Source: Spirodela intermedia
Lineage: Eukaryota > Streptophyta > Magnoliopsida > Alismatales > Araceae
Length of the DNA stretch: 64,000 nt
Direction: 5' to 3'
Assembly: GCA_902729315.2 (NCBI GenBank)
Contig: LR746272.1
Span: 4,843,037 to 4,907,036, forward strand
Shown: positions 33,678-46,011 of the stretch, piece after piece
Numbering within the stretch: position 1 is the stretch's first letter
Layout: each line of letters starts with the position of its first letter
Translations under genes and position numbers: made by a program
The notes under the pieces: generated by a model
What the model saw: the letters and a program-made list of their open reading frames with translations, nothing else
Databases searched by the model: none
What the model was told of the DNA's origin: nothing

Positions 33678-35269
33678 TGATAAGTCTTCATTATCATGAG
33701 TTAATAATTAGTAAATAATATAGTTTTAGCCTTAACTCATGATAAATAGACTTATATTTGTGTTAAAGAATGATTTTTGGTTTTCAATTGATTAACGTGA
33801 ATTTTTGGGTAATTATATGATTTTATACGATTTTTACAGTCTTACTTTTGAGATAAATGAAGAACAAGAAATAAAAATAAAAATATTGCAAAAATGGGGG
33901 GACCCGCCGGCCAACCGGGCCTGCAAGCGGATCGGAAGCGCAGTCGGGGAGTAAGCCGCGAGCAAGGACTCGAGCGGCTTGGCTTGGAGACCGACAGGGC
34001 ACGCGTACGCCACTCCCCTTCCACGTCACCGGTGGCCAGCCAGCCGGCTGTGGGGCAAGGAGTGGTCATACACACGAGAGAAGGGACTTTGCTAACAAAG
34101 CTAACATTACTATATATTCGCCCGAAAAATCGGCGCAACCGATGTGGGACTAAACCCCCGTCACACCTTCCTCAGAAGAGGCGGGCGACCGGCGCGGGTT
34201 CGAATCCTCCCAGAGTCAAAATTCATATATTTTTATCTGATTATCGCGACTTTCCTACAGATCGCCGGTGAAGGATTAAGCAACGAGAATCGCTGGATCA
34301 TCGGCGAAAATCTTGTCAACGCGATTCGCGGAGCATTGCTACTAAAATTGCTGAACAATTCGCGATAAAAGGATCGTGAATCCATCGAGTAAATCATCTC
34401 CGATTGATCGACGAACAAGCCGTCGTCGGGAAGAGGACGATCCGCCGAGAGACCAGTCGCCACCTTCTGAGAGCGTACCAGATGCGATGAAGAGCCTCCT
34501 CTTGCTGCGCAGACTTGAGGATGAAGCTCCCTGACACGCACCCCACCTCCATCCAGCTCCTCTCCGCCAGGTGACAGCCGCCGGAGACGATTCGATGACC
34601 CACTTCATTGATCTCTAGACTTCGCGAGAAGATCTAGAGATTGCCCACGTCGTCTTTGTCCAAGGAGAGCGTTCGAGGCCGTGGACACTGCACGACGATC
34701 CTCCCGAACGCTCACGATTCCGGTGCATCGCCGACGCATCGCCGTCGCGACGCTGGAACTTTGTTTTTCTGCTTTCAATTTAATTTCCGCTTTATTTAGT
34801 GATACTTTTTGTGATTTTAATTTACCAAACTATACTTCGTTCAATTACGATTCTTCCAGCTTTTACAGATCTTAATTTGATTAATTAAGTCGTCTGTAAT
34901 CGCTTACGTAAGAATCGCCGGGCGGAACTGTCTTTCCGCCTGATTCGCGTTCGCCGGGTGCTGACGTCATCCTAACGTCCGCACCCTTATTTCCTTTTTT
35001 TCGTGAATTTTAAATATATTTCCTTTTTATTTCCTAGTATAAAATTCGTAAGAAAATCGTATTCATTGAGAAAAATTCTGAATAATTACCAGATATTATA
35101 TTACATCCCTGTGATCGACCTGGAAAATTACCGCTATTTTTGGAATTTTAATTGAATTATAATTGATATATTTATTTAGAAATACTTCTAAATATCTGAA
35201 AATTCATATTTTCTAGTTTTATAAATTTTATATTTGCGTGATTTAATATACAATGACTGAGTCATGTCA
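33678..35269 (+). mobile_element. LTR-A, 3' LTR of the truncated element
   Basis: Starts TGATAAGTCTTC right after the polypurine tract and ends GAGTCATGTCA. Positions 35270-35274 (GCCAC) would be the right target duplication. The 5' LTR is missing, lost with part of LTR-B by a deletion whose left end is near 31475. It has a single copy of the 144-bp unit and the GGTTCGAATCC box at about 34196-34206. Confidence 0.9.
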
Positions 35270-36506
35270 GCCACTCTGCCTAGTCGCTGGCCGTTCACCG
35301 AAAAACACCAACCTGCCGTCGAAAAACGCCGACCTGCCACCGACATCGCAAGAGAGCCTGCAGCCGTGCCGACGAGCCAGAACTAGTCCAAGCACCGCAC
35401 AGGAACCCTGTCGGAGTTTCTTGACGCTCCACCGCTGTCGCGCCGTTTCTGGTGCCACTTAGACTAGGAGAGCTCAACCTTCCCTAGTATTGTCGGCTGG
35501 ATTGTCTCCGCTCTACTCTGCTTCCCGGCGCTGCAAGAGAGGCCGATCCGTCTAGTGACAGTTAGGTTTCCGCCCCAACCACTAACGCTTGGCATTCCTG
35601 CCAAAAGTGCCGCTGACGCTAGGCATTCCTACCGAAGCGCCACTGACGCTCGGCCTTCCCGCTGGATGTCGACGCTCAGCATTCCCGTCGAAGCACCGCT
35701 GACACTTGGCATTCCTACCGAAGTGCCGCAGACGCTTGGCCTTCTTGCCGAAGTGCTGCCACCGCGTGCGCCCCGCGCACCAGCTCTTGCGGCCTGTGCG
35801 GCCACCTAGCGCTACTGCCCTTGTGCCCTAGGGCACGCTGTGTGACTTGCTGAGTACGCCCGATAGCGTGCCCTTTTGGCCCACCAGTGGGCCCACACTT
35901 GCTAGCATGCCCTTTGGCCCATCTACAGGCCCACACCCATGCCGACCGTGCCACACCCTAAGATGACGACTTCCGTGACTCTCGACCAAGACCGACCATC
36001 GACGCTGAGCATCGCTCTTCACTGAACGTCCCTACCTTCGTCAGATCTCCACTCCATCACAACCCACTAGGCTACGTAGCCTTGAAGGTTAGCTCCGTAC
36101 CCCTTCTTACTTAAGTTTAATTATCTTTCAAAGGATTTTCTCAGCTCGTCTCTACCGCCTTCAGTAGCACGTAGGCAAGATAGGATAGGTTATCAGATCA
36201 TGACTTCCGACGTTGTGCTAGACTCGTCACAGTTCGTGAGCTACAGCCCTAGGCTACTTCACGATGACAGTTCAAGCATTTGTCTAGATGTGGACCGAGA
36301 GGGCCTCTCACTCACCATCGTCGAGTGTTTCCTCGGGTTGTCTTGGGATGATCATGCATAATGGTATGTTTGCTTGTGCTTAAGTTACGTGGTTAGACCT
36401 AGAGTCTAGGGTCCAAACATTCTTATTAGATCAGTCTGACTACCTCATGTCAAAACTCGAGTTTCATTAATTAGGTATAGGGAGGTTCTCACCCTATCCT
36501 ACATCA
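35270..36506 (+). mobile_element. 5' LTR-B of element B1 (3' part)
   Basis: Matches 56252-57444 throughout, from the GCCACTCTGCC / GCCGCTCTGCC start to CCTATCCTACATCA. It contains irregular repeats around GACGCT-GGCATTCC. The first ~800 bases of this LTR are gone, replaced by the truncated Athila-like element. Open frames here are shared with the 3' LTR and look like chance frames in GC-rich DNA. Confidence 0.85.
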
Positions 36507-36509
36507 AAT

Positions 36510-36521
36510 TGGTATCAGAGC
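36510..36521 (+). promoter_or_regulatory. Primer binding site of B1 (initiator Met tRNA)
   Basis: TGGTATCAGAGC, three bases after the LTR end CATCA; a perfect match to the plant initiator tRNA-Met primer site. Confidence 0.9.
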
Positions 36522-36733
36522 TAGGTTAGGATACCACCTAACCTTGGTCCCCTGAGGACGCTCATTGAGCTTCCATACCCCTAGTCGACCATTCATATAG
36601 GATTGCATTGGCATCTAGACACTCATAGGACCTAGCCGTGGTAGAGACACACTCAGCCAGAGCTTGAGGAGGTTCACCATCGTCACAACACTCGTGCGAG
36701 GCCTCAGATCCCGCTACTCCCTGAGTAGCTAGA

Positions 36734-37330
36734 GTGGACATGAGTCCACCATCTTCATCGAGACCGACGGATTCGGTACCAGACCCCTCCCAACCTCGAG
36801 AGACTTCGAGCCCTATGTCGGCTAGAGAGGCATCAAGACGGTCCCAACAACCCGCGGCTACGAGCTGTCAAGCTGGGAAGGAATCTGCGCCTTACTATCC
36901 ATTGAAGAGTACTAGGGGTCATGACAGTGGTGGCCAATGGCAACCTTCGCCCTAGTACCCTTCGAGGGATGGAGCGTGTCCCCTCCTAAATGATGTCATT
37001 TGTAGCATGACCCGGGCTATTGAGCATTTGGAGCAAGCTACCTTTGTAGCCACAGCTCATGGCCCACCACCACTGGCTCCATTGCCGGGTCGCATATCCA
37101 GTCGCACCACCGACCACACCATCTGTTACATAAGCATATCAAGAGCATCGCGAGCCTTGCCAGCCCGTGAGCCCCTATAGTGATCCATATGATCACCAGT
37201 ACCTTGATCATGATCATCATCGAGGGAATCTTTGTCGTCACGACGCACCTCATCACGATGATGGCCACGATCGATTGGGTGCTCGTTGGCCACAGGATAC
37301 TTATGATCGCCATGAGTCGGTCTACCTTGC
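36734..37330 (+). pseudogene. B1 gag, N-terminal part
   Basis: Frame starting MDMSPPSSSRPTD, rich in Ser, Pro and Arg, with a stop after about 73 codons and degenerate reading beyond. His- and Arg-rich words (YDRHESVYLA) continue directly at 47691 after removing the Athila-like element. This is the variable N-terminal region of a gypsy Gag; the conserved part lies after the insertion. Confidence 0.6.
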
Positions 37331-38953
37331 TGATAAGTCTTCATTATCATGAGTTAATAATTAGTAAATAATATAGTTTTAGCCTTAACTCATGATAAAT
37401 AGACTTATATTTGTGTTAAAGTATGATTTGTAGTTTTCAGTTGATTAACATGAATTTTTGAGTAATTATGTGATTTTATATGATTTTTACAGTCTTACTT
37501 TTGAGATAAAAGAAGAATAAGAAATAAAAATATTGAAAATAGGGGGACTTGCTGGCCAATCGGGCTCGCAAGCGGGTCAGAAGCACAATTGGGGAGTAGC
37601 CATGAGCAGGGCCTCGAGTGGCTTGGCTTGGACCGATAGGGGCACGTGTGCGCCACTCCCCTTCCACGTTACCGGTGGCCAGCCAACTGTGGACCAAGGA
37701 GTGGTCGTACACGCGAGAGTACTGACTTTGTTTATAAAGCTAACATTACTATATATTCGCTCGAAAAATCAGCACACAACCGATGTGGGACTAAACCCGC
37801 GTCACACCTTCCTCAGAGGCGGGTGACCGGCGAGGGTTTGAATCCTCCTAGAGTCAAAATTCATATATTTTTATCTGATTATTGCGACTTTCTTGTAGAT
37901 CGTCAGTGAAGGATTAAGCGACGAGAATCGCTGGATCATCGGTGAAAATCTTGTCAACACAATTCGCGGAGCATTGCTACTAAAACTGCTGAATGATTCA
38001 CGATAAAAGGATCGCAATCCATCGAGTAAATCATCTCCAATTGATCGACGAAAAAGTCGTCGTCAGGAACAAGACAATCCGCCGAGAGACGAGTCGCCAC
38101 CTCCTGAGAGCGTACCAGATGCGATGAAGAGCCTCCTCCTGCTGCGCAGACCTAAGGATGAAGCTCTCTGACACGTGCCCCATCTCCATCCAACTCCTCT
38201 CCGTCGGGTGACATTCACTAGAGAGCCACAAAGTAGCCATTTTTCTGCTCTGCCGGGTGATAGCCGCCGGAGATGATTCGACGACCCACTTCATTGATCT
38301 CTAGACTTCGCGAGAAGATCTAGAGATTGCCCACGTCGTCTTTGTCCAAGGAGAGCCTTTGAGGCTATGGACACTGCACGACGATCCTTCCAAATGCTTA
38401 AGATTCTGGTGCATCACTGATGCATCGCCGTTGCAACGCCGGAACTCTATTTTCCTGCTTTCAATTTACTTTACGCTTCTTTAGTAATAGTTTTTGTGTT
38501 TTTAAGTTACCAAAATATACTTTGTTCAATTATGATTCTTCCAACTTTTACAGATCTTAATTTGATTAATTAAATCATCAATAATCACTTACGCAAGAAT
38601 CACTAGGTGAAACTCTGTTTTCGCCCGATTTGTATCCACTAGGCGCTGACATCATCCCGACGTCCGCACCCTTATTTCCCTATTTTCATGAATTTTAAAT
38701 ATATTTCCTTTTTATTTCCTAGTGTGAAATTCATAGAAAATCGTATTCATTGAGAAAAATTCTGAATAATTACCAGATATTATATTACATCCCTATGATC
38801 GACTTAGAAAATTACTGCTATTTTTGAAAGTTTTATTGAATTATAATTGATATATTTATTTAGAAATACTTTTAAATATCTGAAAATTCATATTTTCTAG
38901 TTTTATAAATTTTGTATTTACGTGATTTAATATACAATGACTGAGTCATGTCA
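37331..38953 (+). mobile_element. 5' LTR-A of the Athila-like element
   Basis: 1623 bp, TGATAAGTCTTC to GAGTCATGTCA. CpG sites are widely replaced by TG or CA compared with the solo LTRs at 29505 and 51619, a sign of age and methylation. The GGTTCGAATCC box has decayed to GGTTTGAATCC. Confidence 0.95.
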
Positions 38954-38958
38954 AATTT

Positions 38959-38975
38959 TGGCACCGTTGTTGGGG
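38959..38975 (+). promoter_or_regulatory. Primer binding site, tRNA-Asp type
   Basis: TGGCACCGTTGTTGGGG, which differs by three C-to-T or G-to-A changes from the sequence complementary to the 3' end of plant tRNA-Asp. It starts five bases after the LTR, as in Athila-type elements. Confidence 0.8.
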
Positions 38976-39173
38976 ATGTATTGCATAATATTTAGTATTT
39001 TTTTGTTTTTCTCTTAGAGTACACAAAAAAATAAAAATAAATTAACTCTTATTTTATTTTCTTTTTGCTGATTTTTTATGAAAAAAAGGGAACAAAAAGA
39101 AGTAAGGCAAGAACTGGAGAATCTTGAAGGAGGGTAATAGTTACTAACTTTTTCCCTAGAATTTGTTGATTTT

Positions 39174-40530
39174 ATGCATGGTAGAAGTTCCTTGCATTTA
39201 AGGCTAGAAAATCCTTTCATTATTTCATTCAAAAATAAAAATCTAAAAGAAAAATTAATTTTGATGGATCTTGAAGGAAGTATAGGTCAAACTGAGAACA
39301 ATCCTATGGCCATGAAAAATCATTATATCCCTGATTTATTTCAAAGAGCATCTAATATTAGAGTCCCATTAGCACCCACTGTTAAATTCGAAATAAATCT
39401 AAGAATTTTTCAAATGCTCCCTAATTCGAAATAAAAATTTCATATGGTCTGTGATTTAGTTAATCTCTTTCAAGTTACACTGGAAATTATTAAGATGAAA
39501 TTATTCCCTCATACACTTAAGGACAAAACTAGTCATTGGCTATCCACATTAGATAGAGAATTAACTAACTAGAAACATATAGAATAGGCCTTTCTTCGAA
39601 AAATTTATCCCTTAGGAAAAACTCAAAATATGAGAAAACATATATGAAGTTTTTCTCAAAGACCAAGAGAAACTTTGCATGAGACATGGGAAAAATTCAA
39701 AGATTTACTTAGAAAGTGTCTTCATCATGCTATACCCAAGTGGCAGCTCAATATAATTTTTTATGATGGATTATTAGAACAATATAGAAATATGGTTGAT
39801 TCTATATGTGGAGGAGCTTTTATGGAGAAAACTCTTGATGAGATTTACAGTCTTTATGAGAATTTAAGTGAAAATTCTAGAGATCAAGCCTCTTTTGAAT
39901 TATATGATAGGGATAAGAAGAGAAGAATTTATGAATTACATCATGATGATGATTCTAAACTTAAAAAATGAGGTTAATCAGATTAATCAAAGATTAGAAA
40001 AAATTGATTCACTTATTGACAATATTAGAAAGCCTTTTAACCCTCAATTTAATTTGAATAGTACATGTCCTATGTATGGTGAAAATGATTATTTTGAATT
40101 TTAATGTTATAATTTAGATCAATCATTTCACCCTATGTAAGAACAAGTGCAAGTAGCTCACGGTTTTAATAGAAATAGGGAACCTTTTTCAAATTCTTAT
40201 AATCCTAATTGGAGGAATAATTTTTCATGGAGAGACCCAAATAATATTCAAAATTCAGAAGCACTTAGACCCAATTCAAACTCTAAATTTCGTCCAAAAT
40301 AAGAAAACAGATTTCAGAAAAATCAGCCCTCTGAAACCCAACCTGATACTATGGAAATAATACAGCAAATGAGCCAAATGATGCAACAAATTATGAATCA
40401 ATGATGCAGCACTAGAAACAAATTATAGAGTCCCTTGGGAATAAGAGAAAAGAGGGACAGCTACCTAGTCAGCCCATAAAAAATCCAGGGAACTACCCAA
40501 CAATAGGATTTCAGCAAGGGGAGTCTAGTA
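39174..40530 (+). pseudogene. Athila-like gag relic
   Basis: Pieces in order: a block with PLAPTVKFEINLRIFQMLPN, a HTLKDKTSHWLSTLDRELT region typical of the retrotransposon Gag capsid domain, ETWEKFKDLLRKCLHHAIPKWQ, then CPMYGENDYFEF and a Gln/Asn-rich tail. The frame changes at about 39.44, 39.66 and 39.97 kb. Stops include TAG in place of likely Trp or Gln. Confidence 0.75.
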
Positions 40531-40532
40531 GC

Positions 40533-41624
40533 ATGAATCTAGGAAAAAACTCACGAAATGAAAATATTAGGACAGTGAATACATTAAAGAGTGGTAAGAT
40601 CTTACCTGATTCTTATCCCCAAATATTAGAAGAAAAAGAAAACATGGATAACCTAAAACAAAATCAAATAAGAGTAGAAGAGGATTTTATAGATTCTACC
40701 AAGGAAATTTCGAAAGAGAAGACAACCATTCTATTTCCTAAAGCTCTAGAGCCTAGACAAAGAAAGAAAAAGGAATACAATGAAGAAATAATTTTTTTTT
40801 TACAAGATGTGCAAATTAGTCTTCCTTTACTCACTGCCATTGAACATATTTGTGAATATGCTAGAGTATTGAAAGAAATGTGTACACTAAAAAAGGCACC
40901 TAGAGTAGAAAAATTATCTATGCATGCTAGTGCATTATTATTAAATCAATTACCATATAAATTGAGAGATACAAGTGACCCTTTAATTTTGTGTGATATT
41001 GGTGGTTCCATTTTTCAGAATGTATTACTTGACATCGATGCTAGTATTAATTTATTACCTACAAGTATTTGTGATAAATTTAATATTTCTGATCTTAAAC
41101 CTTCTACTATTACCTTATAATTTGCTGATAGATTCATAAAACATCCTAAAGGTATTTTAGAAAATGTGATAGTAATAGTTAAAGGGTGTAAATTTCCAAC
41201 TGATTTTGTAGTGCGGGAAATGGATTTTAATAGACAGTTTTATGATACACCAATCATCATAGGGAGACCATTTTTGCATATAGCAAAGATGAATATTGAT
41301 TTTCCCACAAGTATTGTGAAAATTTCATGTGAAGATCAATCAGTAGAAATTAAAATTCTTGAGGTACTAAATGATCTTAAGAAATCACAAGTATATGATT
41401 GTCATACCATAGATCTTCTAGATGATTTTGATGATCCAGATGTTATTGATGATTGTGTGTTAGAAGAATTAGAGGAAATAGAGAATATAAATTTGAGAGG
41501 AAAGAAAGAGGAAGATCATCTAAATTTAGAGTTGAAACCTCTTCCCTCTAGTTTAAAATATATGTTTTTGGAGGAAAATAATTCATTTCTTATTATTATT
41601 GCAGCTGATTTGAGTGATGAATAG
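40533..41624 (+). pseudogene. Athila-like aspartic protease region
   Basis: A long frame of 195 codons ends in LCDIGGSIFQNVLLDIDASINLLP. The protease active site normally reads D-L/T-G-A, and here the Gly is replaced (DIDAS), so the enzyme would be dead even without the following stop at 41118. A second frame of 152 codons holds IIIGRPFLHIAKMNIDF, the usual C-terminal protease block, then an acidic linker to reverse transcriptase. Confidence 0.8.
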
Positions 41625-41689
41625 GAAGAAGAATTATTAGATGTACTTAGAAAAAATAAGAAGGTTATGGGCTGGAAAATGGACGATCT

Positions 41690-43060
41690 ATGAGTGTATT
41701 CATGCATAGTATATATCTAGAGGAGGGGGCTAGAACTAGTAGGGAACCACAACGAAGATTAAATCCTAACATGATGGAAATTATAAAAAAATAAATTTTA
41801 AAGTGGCTAGCTGCTGATATTATTTATCCTATTTCAGATAGCAAATGGGTTAGTCCTACACAAGTAGTGCCAAAAAAATCAGGGATCATGATTATAAAAA
41901 ATAAAAATGGGGATGAAATACAAACAAGATTAACTACTAGTTGGAGGATTTGCATTGATTATAGAAAATTAAATTCAGTTACTAGAAAAGATCATTTTCC
42001 CCTACCATTTACTGATCAAATTCTAGAAAAATTAGTTGGAAAAAACTTTTTTTGTTTTCTGGATGGATACTCTGGTTATAATTAAATTTATATAAACCCT
42101 TTGCATCAAGAAAAAACAACTTTCACTTGTCCATTTGGTACTTTTGATTTTAAACAAATGCCTTTTGGTCTGTGTAATGCTCCAACCACATTTCAAAGAT
42201 GTATGCTGTCTATTTTTTCTGATATGATTGAAAAATGCATGGAAATTTTTCTAGACGATTTTTCTATTTTTGGTGAATCATTTGATGAATGTTTAAATCA
42301 TTTACAGCATGTACTTGAGAAATACATAGAGAAAAAGTTAGTTTTGAGTAGGGAGAAATCACATTTTATGGTTAAAGAGGGAGTTGTGTTGGGTCATATT
42401 GTGAGTGAAAGGGGTTTAGAGGTAGATAGAGCAAAAATTGATATTATATCTAAAATAAAACCTCCAAATTCAGTAAAACAGATTATATCTTTCTTAGGTC
42501 ATGTAGGTTATTACAGAAAATTTATTCAAGATTTTTTGAAAATTTCTAAACCTCTCACCATGCTATTATCTAAAGATGTACCTTTTAATTTTGATGAGAA
42601 ATGTTTTGAGTCTTTTTCCGAAATAAAAAGATTACTTACTGAGGCACTCATTTTACAAGCTTGTAATTGATCCCTTCCCTTTGAAATAATATGTGATGCA
42701 TCGAATTATGCAATGGAGGCCGTTCTAAGACAAATAAAAGAGTCAAAACCCATAGTAATTTCATATGCTAGTAAGACTATATCCGATGCTCAATTAAATT
42801 ATACCACAACTGAAAAAGAGTTGTTAGCTGTAGTATTTTCGTTAGAAAAGTTTAGATCATATATTTTGGGAGCTAAAATTATTATTTATACTGATTATGC
42901 AGCATTAAAATATATGTTAAATAAGAAAGATGCAAAGCCACGTTTATTAAGATGGATTTTATTGTTGTAGGAATTTGACTTAGAAATAAAAGATAAAAAA
43001 GGTTTTGAGAATATTGTTGCTAACTATCTTTCTAGATTAAGTGATACAGGAATAAATGCA
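41690..43060 (+). pseudogene. Athila-like reverse transcriptase and RNase H
   Basis: Reading in pieces: WRICIDYRKLNSVTRKDHFPLPF, FLDGYSGYN, then a stop where Gln is expected, TFDFKQMPFGLCNAPTTFQRCM and the catalytic IFLDDFSIF. RNase H follows with CDASNYAMEAVL (Gly to Glu change), TTEKELLAVV and YTDYAALKYM (usually TDHAAL). One stop each near 42.09, 42.67 and 42.97 kb. Confidence 0.9.
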
Positions 43061-43179
43061 GCACCTTTACAAGACGCATTTCCAGATGAACAATTGATGG
43101 CAGCTCAACATCAACCATCACCATGGTATGCACATATTGTTAATTTTCTGGTTTCTGGAAAAACTCTAGAATAGTGGGA

Positions 43180-44427
43180 TAAGAACAGAAAACATCATTT
43201 CCTTTCTAAGATTAGAAATTATTTTTGGCATGATCTTGATTTATATTACTTGGGCAATGATCAAATTTTAAGAAGATGTGTTCTTGAAGAAGAATATCAT
43301 AGCATTATTAACATGTGCCATTCATCTAACTGTGGAGGACATTTCTCTGGACGAAAAACAGCTGTAAAATTTTTTCAGTGTGGTTTTTATTGGCCTACAA
43401 TCATTAGAGATTCTATAGAATTTAGTAGAACATGTATTTCATGCCAATCTATAGGTAACATGAGTAAAAAATATGAAATGCCCATGAGTAATATGTTAGT
43501 AGCCGAAATTTTTGATGCATGGGGAATAGATTTCATGGGTCCCTTCCCATCAGCTGAAAAATATGAATATATTTTACTTGCTGTTGATTATGTGTCGAAG
43601 TGGGTGGAAGCTATTCCTACTAGAACTAATGATCATAAAATCGTGATGAAATTTGTGCAATAAAATATTTTTTCGAGATTTAGATGTCTTAGAGTGATTA
43701 TTAGTGATGGAGGAACACATTTTACAAATAAACATTTTAGAGAACTATTGAAAAAGAATGGAGTACACCATAGAGTAGCCACTCCATATCATCCCCAAAC
43801 AAATGGGCAAGCTGAAGTAGCAAATAGGGAAATTCAGAGAATTTTGAGAAAAATAGTTAGACCAGATAGGAAAGATTAGCCCATGAAATTACAAGATGCA
43901 TTATGGGCTTATAGAATAGCTTATAAAAATCTCATAGGTATATCCCCATTTCGTCTCATTTTTGGAAAGCCATGTCATCTTTCTGTGGAAATAGAGCATA
44001 AAGTATTATGGGCTATAAAAAATTTATGTAGGGATGAAAAATCAGCTGGTGGGCATAGAATTTTTCAGCTACATGAACTAGAGGAGTTGAGGAATGAAGC
44101 TTATGAAAATCATAGAATATATAAAGAAAAAACTAAAACTTTTCATGATAAATATATTAGTAGAAAAAATTTGATGTTGGAGAAAAAGTGTGGTTATATG
44201 ATTCTAGGCTGAAATTATTCCCAGGAAAATTAAAATCAAAATGGAAAGGGCCTTATGTGGTGGAAGAGACATATGATCATGGGGCTGTAATGATTAAAGA
44301 TCTTAAAAGTGATCATAACTTTAAGGTAAATGGACAGCGGCTTAAACATTACATAGAACATGAATGCCTTGTAGAAATAGAAATTTTATTATTAAAAGAA
44401 ATTCAAGAGAAAGATCAAAGAGTCTAG
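43180..44427 (+). pseudogene. Athila-like integrase
   Basis: Zinc-binding HHCC region (CHSSNCGGHFSGRK, CISCQ) followed by the core with its three acidic residues in [15 protein letters not shown] and AEVANREI. The C-terminal domain includes [18 protein letters not shown]. There are stops after KFVQ at 43663 and after RPDRKD at 43879 (TAG for Trp), and a frameshift near 44.19 kb. The protein ends about 1.58 kb before the 3' LTR. Confidence 0.9.
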
Positions 44428-46011
44428 CTAGAGACATTAAATTCAGCGCTGCATGAGAGACAACCTATGGTTTTTATTTCATTTTGTTTGATTTTTTTAA
44501 ATTATGTTTTCCTTAGAATTTCGTAGTACTTGTTTCTATATTTGTTTTTTTTTGAAAAAGTGTAGGAGGAGGAGTTTAAGATGAAGTGAAAAATTAAAAA
44601 CGAGGTTGAGGTGATGTCTTTCTGAGCTTCATCATTTATGAAAATATTTTTAATGCTTAACTTTGTAGATATGCATGCTTCACTTGAAAATTATATTTTC
44701 TACATATTCTGTTTCGATTTTTCTGTGTCATTGAGGACAATGTCATTTTTAAGTTGGAGGGTGAAGTATTCATTATTAATTTATGCTGTAAGATGATTAA
44801 GAACATGTGTTTACATTTTATTCAACTTAGAACAGCAACTAAAAAAATAAAAATAAAATAAAATTCAGAAAAACTACAACATCTATTTTCTGGTTTTTTG
44901 TCAGAGACAACAGACTGTCAAAAATAGCAGACAAAAGCAGCCTGAAATTAGAAATTCTAGAAGACCTTTTCTCACATTTCAATCCCCTAGATATATATTA
45001 CTAAAATTCGAAATTACAGCTATAAAGAAGATAGTTTTGATTTATTTTTGACAAATTTATTACTGCTAAAAATAGAATTGAAAATAGAAAATAGAATTGT
45101 CAGAACTATCTAATTTACAAATTCCTTACATTATATTGCATGCATGAAGAATTAAATCAATTAGATTGATTGATACCAAAAGATACTAGGAAGATTATTA
45201 TTTAGTCAAAAGAATGATCTAGTAGCATGAAATGTTGAAATACTCCTTGGATACATGATAGATAATATAGATTTGATTTTATATATTTTCACTTCATGAT
45301 CTTGATGGATAGTATTTACTTGATGTGAAAATTTGATTGATCATTTGAGTTTAATGGAGATTTTTGCACCTTGATCTATAAGACTAGTGAGGAGAAATCA
45401 CTTATTTTGAAAAGAAAAGAGAGAGAAATGTAAAAAATCTAGAAATGAAGAGTACACATAGAGGGTGTGAGACATAATTCTCATTGTCGAAAATCGTGCA
45501 TAGAAAAACACTTGTTGAAAAGTAAGTGGATAAAGTGAAAGCCCTGAAAATGAAGAGTACACACGGAGAGTGTGAGACATCATTCTTATTGTTGAAATTT
45601 ATCTACAGAAAAAGCTACTTATCCACTATATATATATAAAAAAAAAAAGAAGGAAGAAATATAGTGCAAACTTCAAAAATTAAGTCATAGAAAAAGGGAA
45701 ATGTAAGATCAATATTATTCTTGGATGAGTATTGATAATTGGAACATCTTGTAAATACATCTATAGTGAAGAAGTGATAAAGATGTGAATAGAAGAAGTG
45801 AAGTCTAGATTGTTATTCCAAGGAGTGTTTAAACATTTAAGTGCTTGGCATCATTCTTAAATACTTGATATAAGAATCCAAAGTATTTAAAGGTGCATCA
45901 TTTCTAATTGTATTTTTTTTTTTGTATTGAAATATGATGTTTGAGATTTGTATATTTTTTTTTTCGTAATTCCATTGCTAAGGGACTATCAATGATTTAA
46001 GTTGGGGGGTG
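44428..46011 (+). mobile_element. Athila-like 3' noncoding region and polypurine tract
   Basis: No open frame of note. It contains a 105-bp tandem pair (units at 45445 and 45550) and ends in the polypurine tract GTTGGGGGGTG at 46001-46011. The same region is found in the truncated element at 32070-33677 and in reverse at 61749-63180. Confidence 0.85.

Noticed and set aside
37038-37371. Overlapping His/Asp-rich frames on both strands at 37.04-37.37 kb, recurring near 58.9-59.4 kb
   Set aside because: They are low-complexity readings of family B gag in wrong frames, extended by chance into LTR-A.
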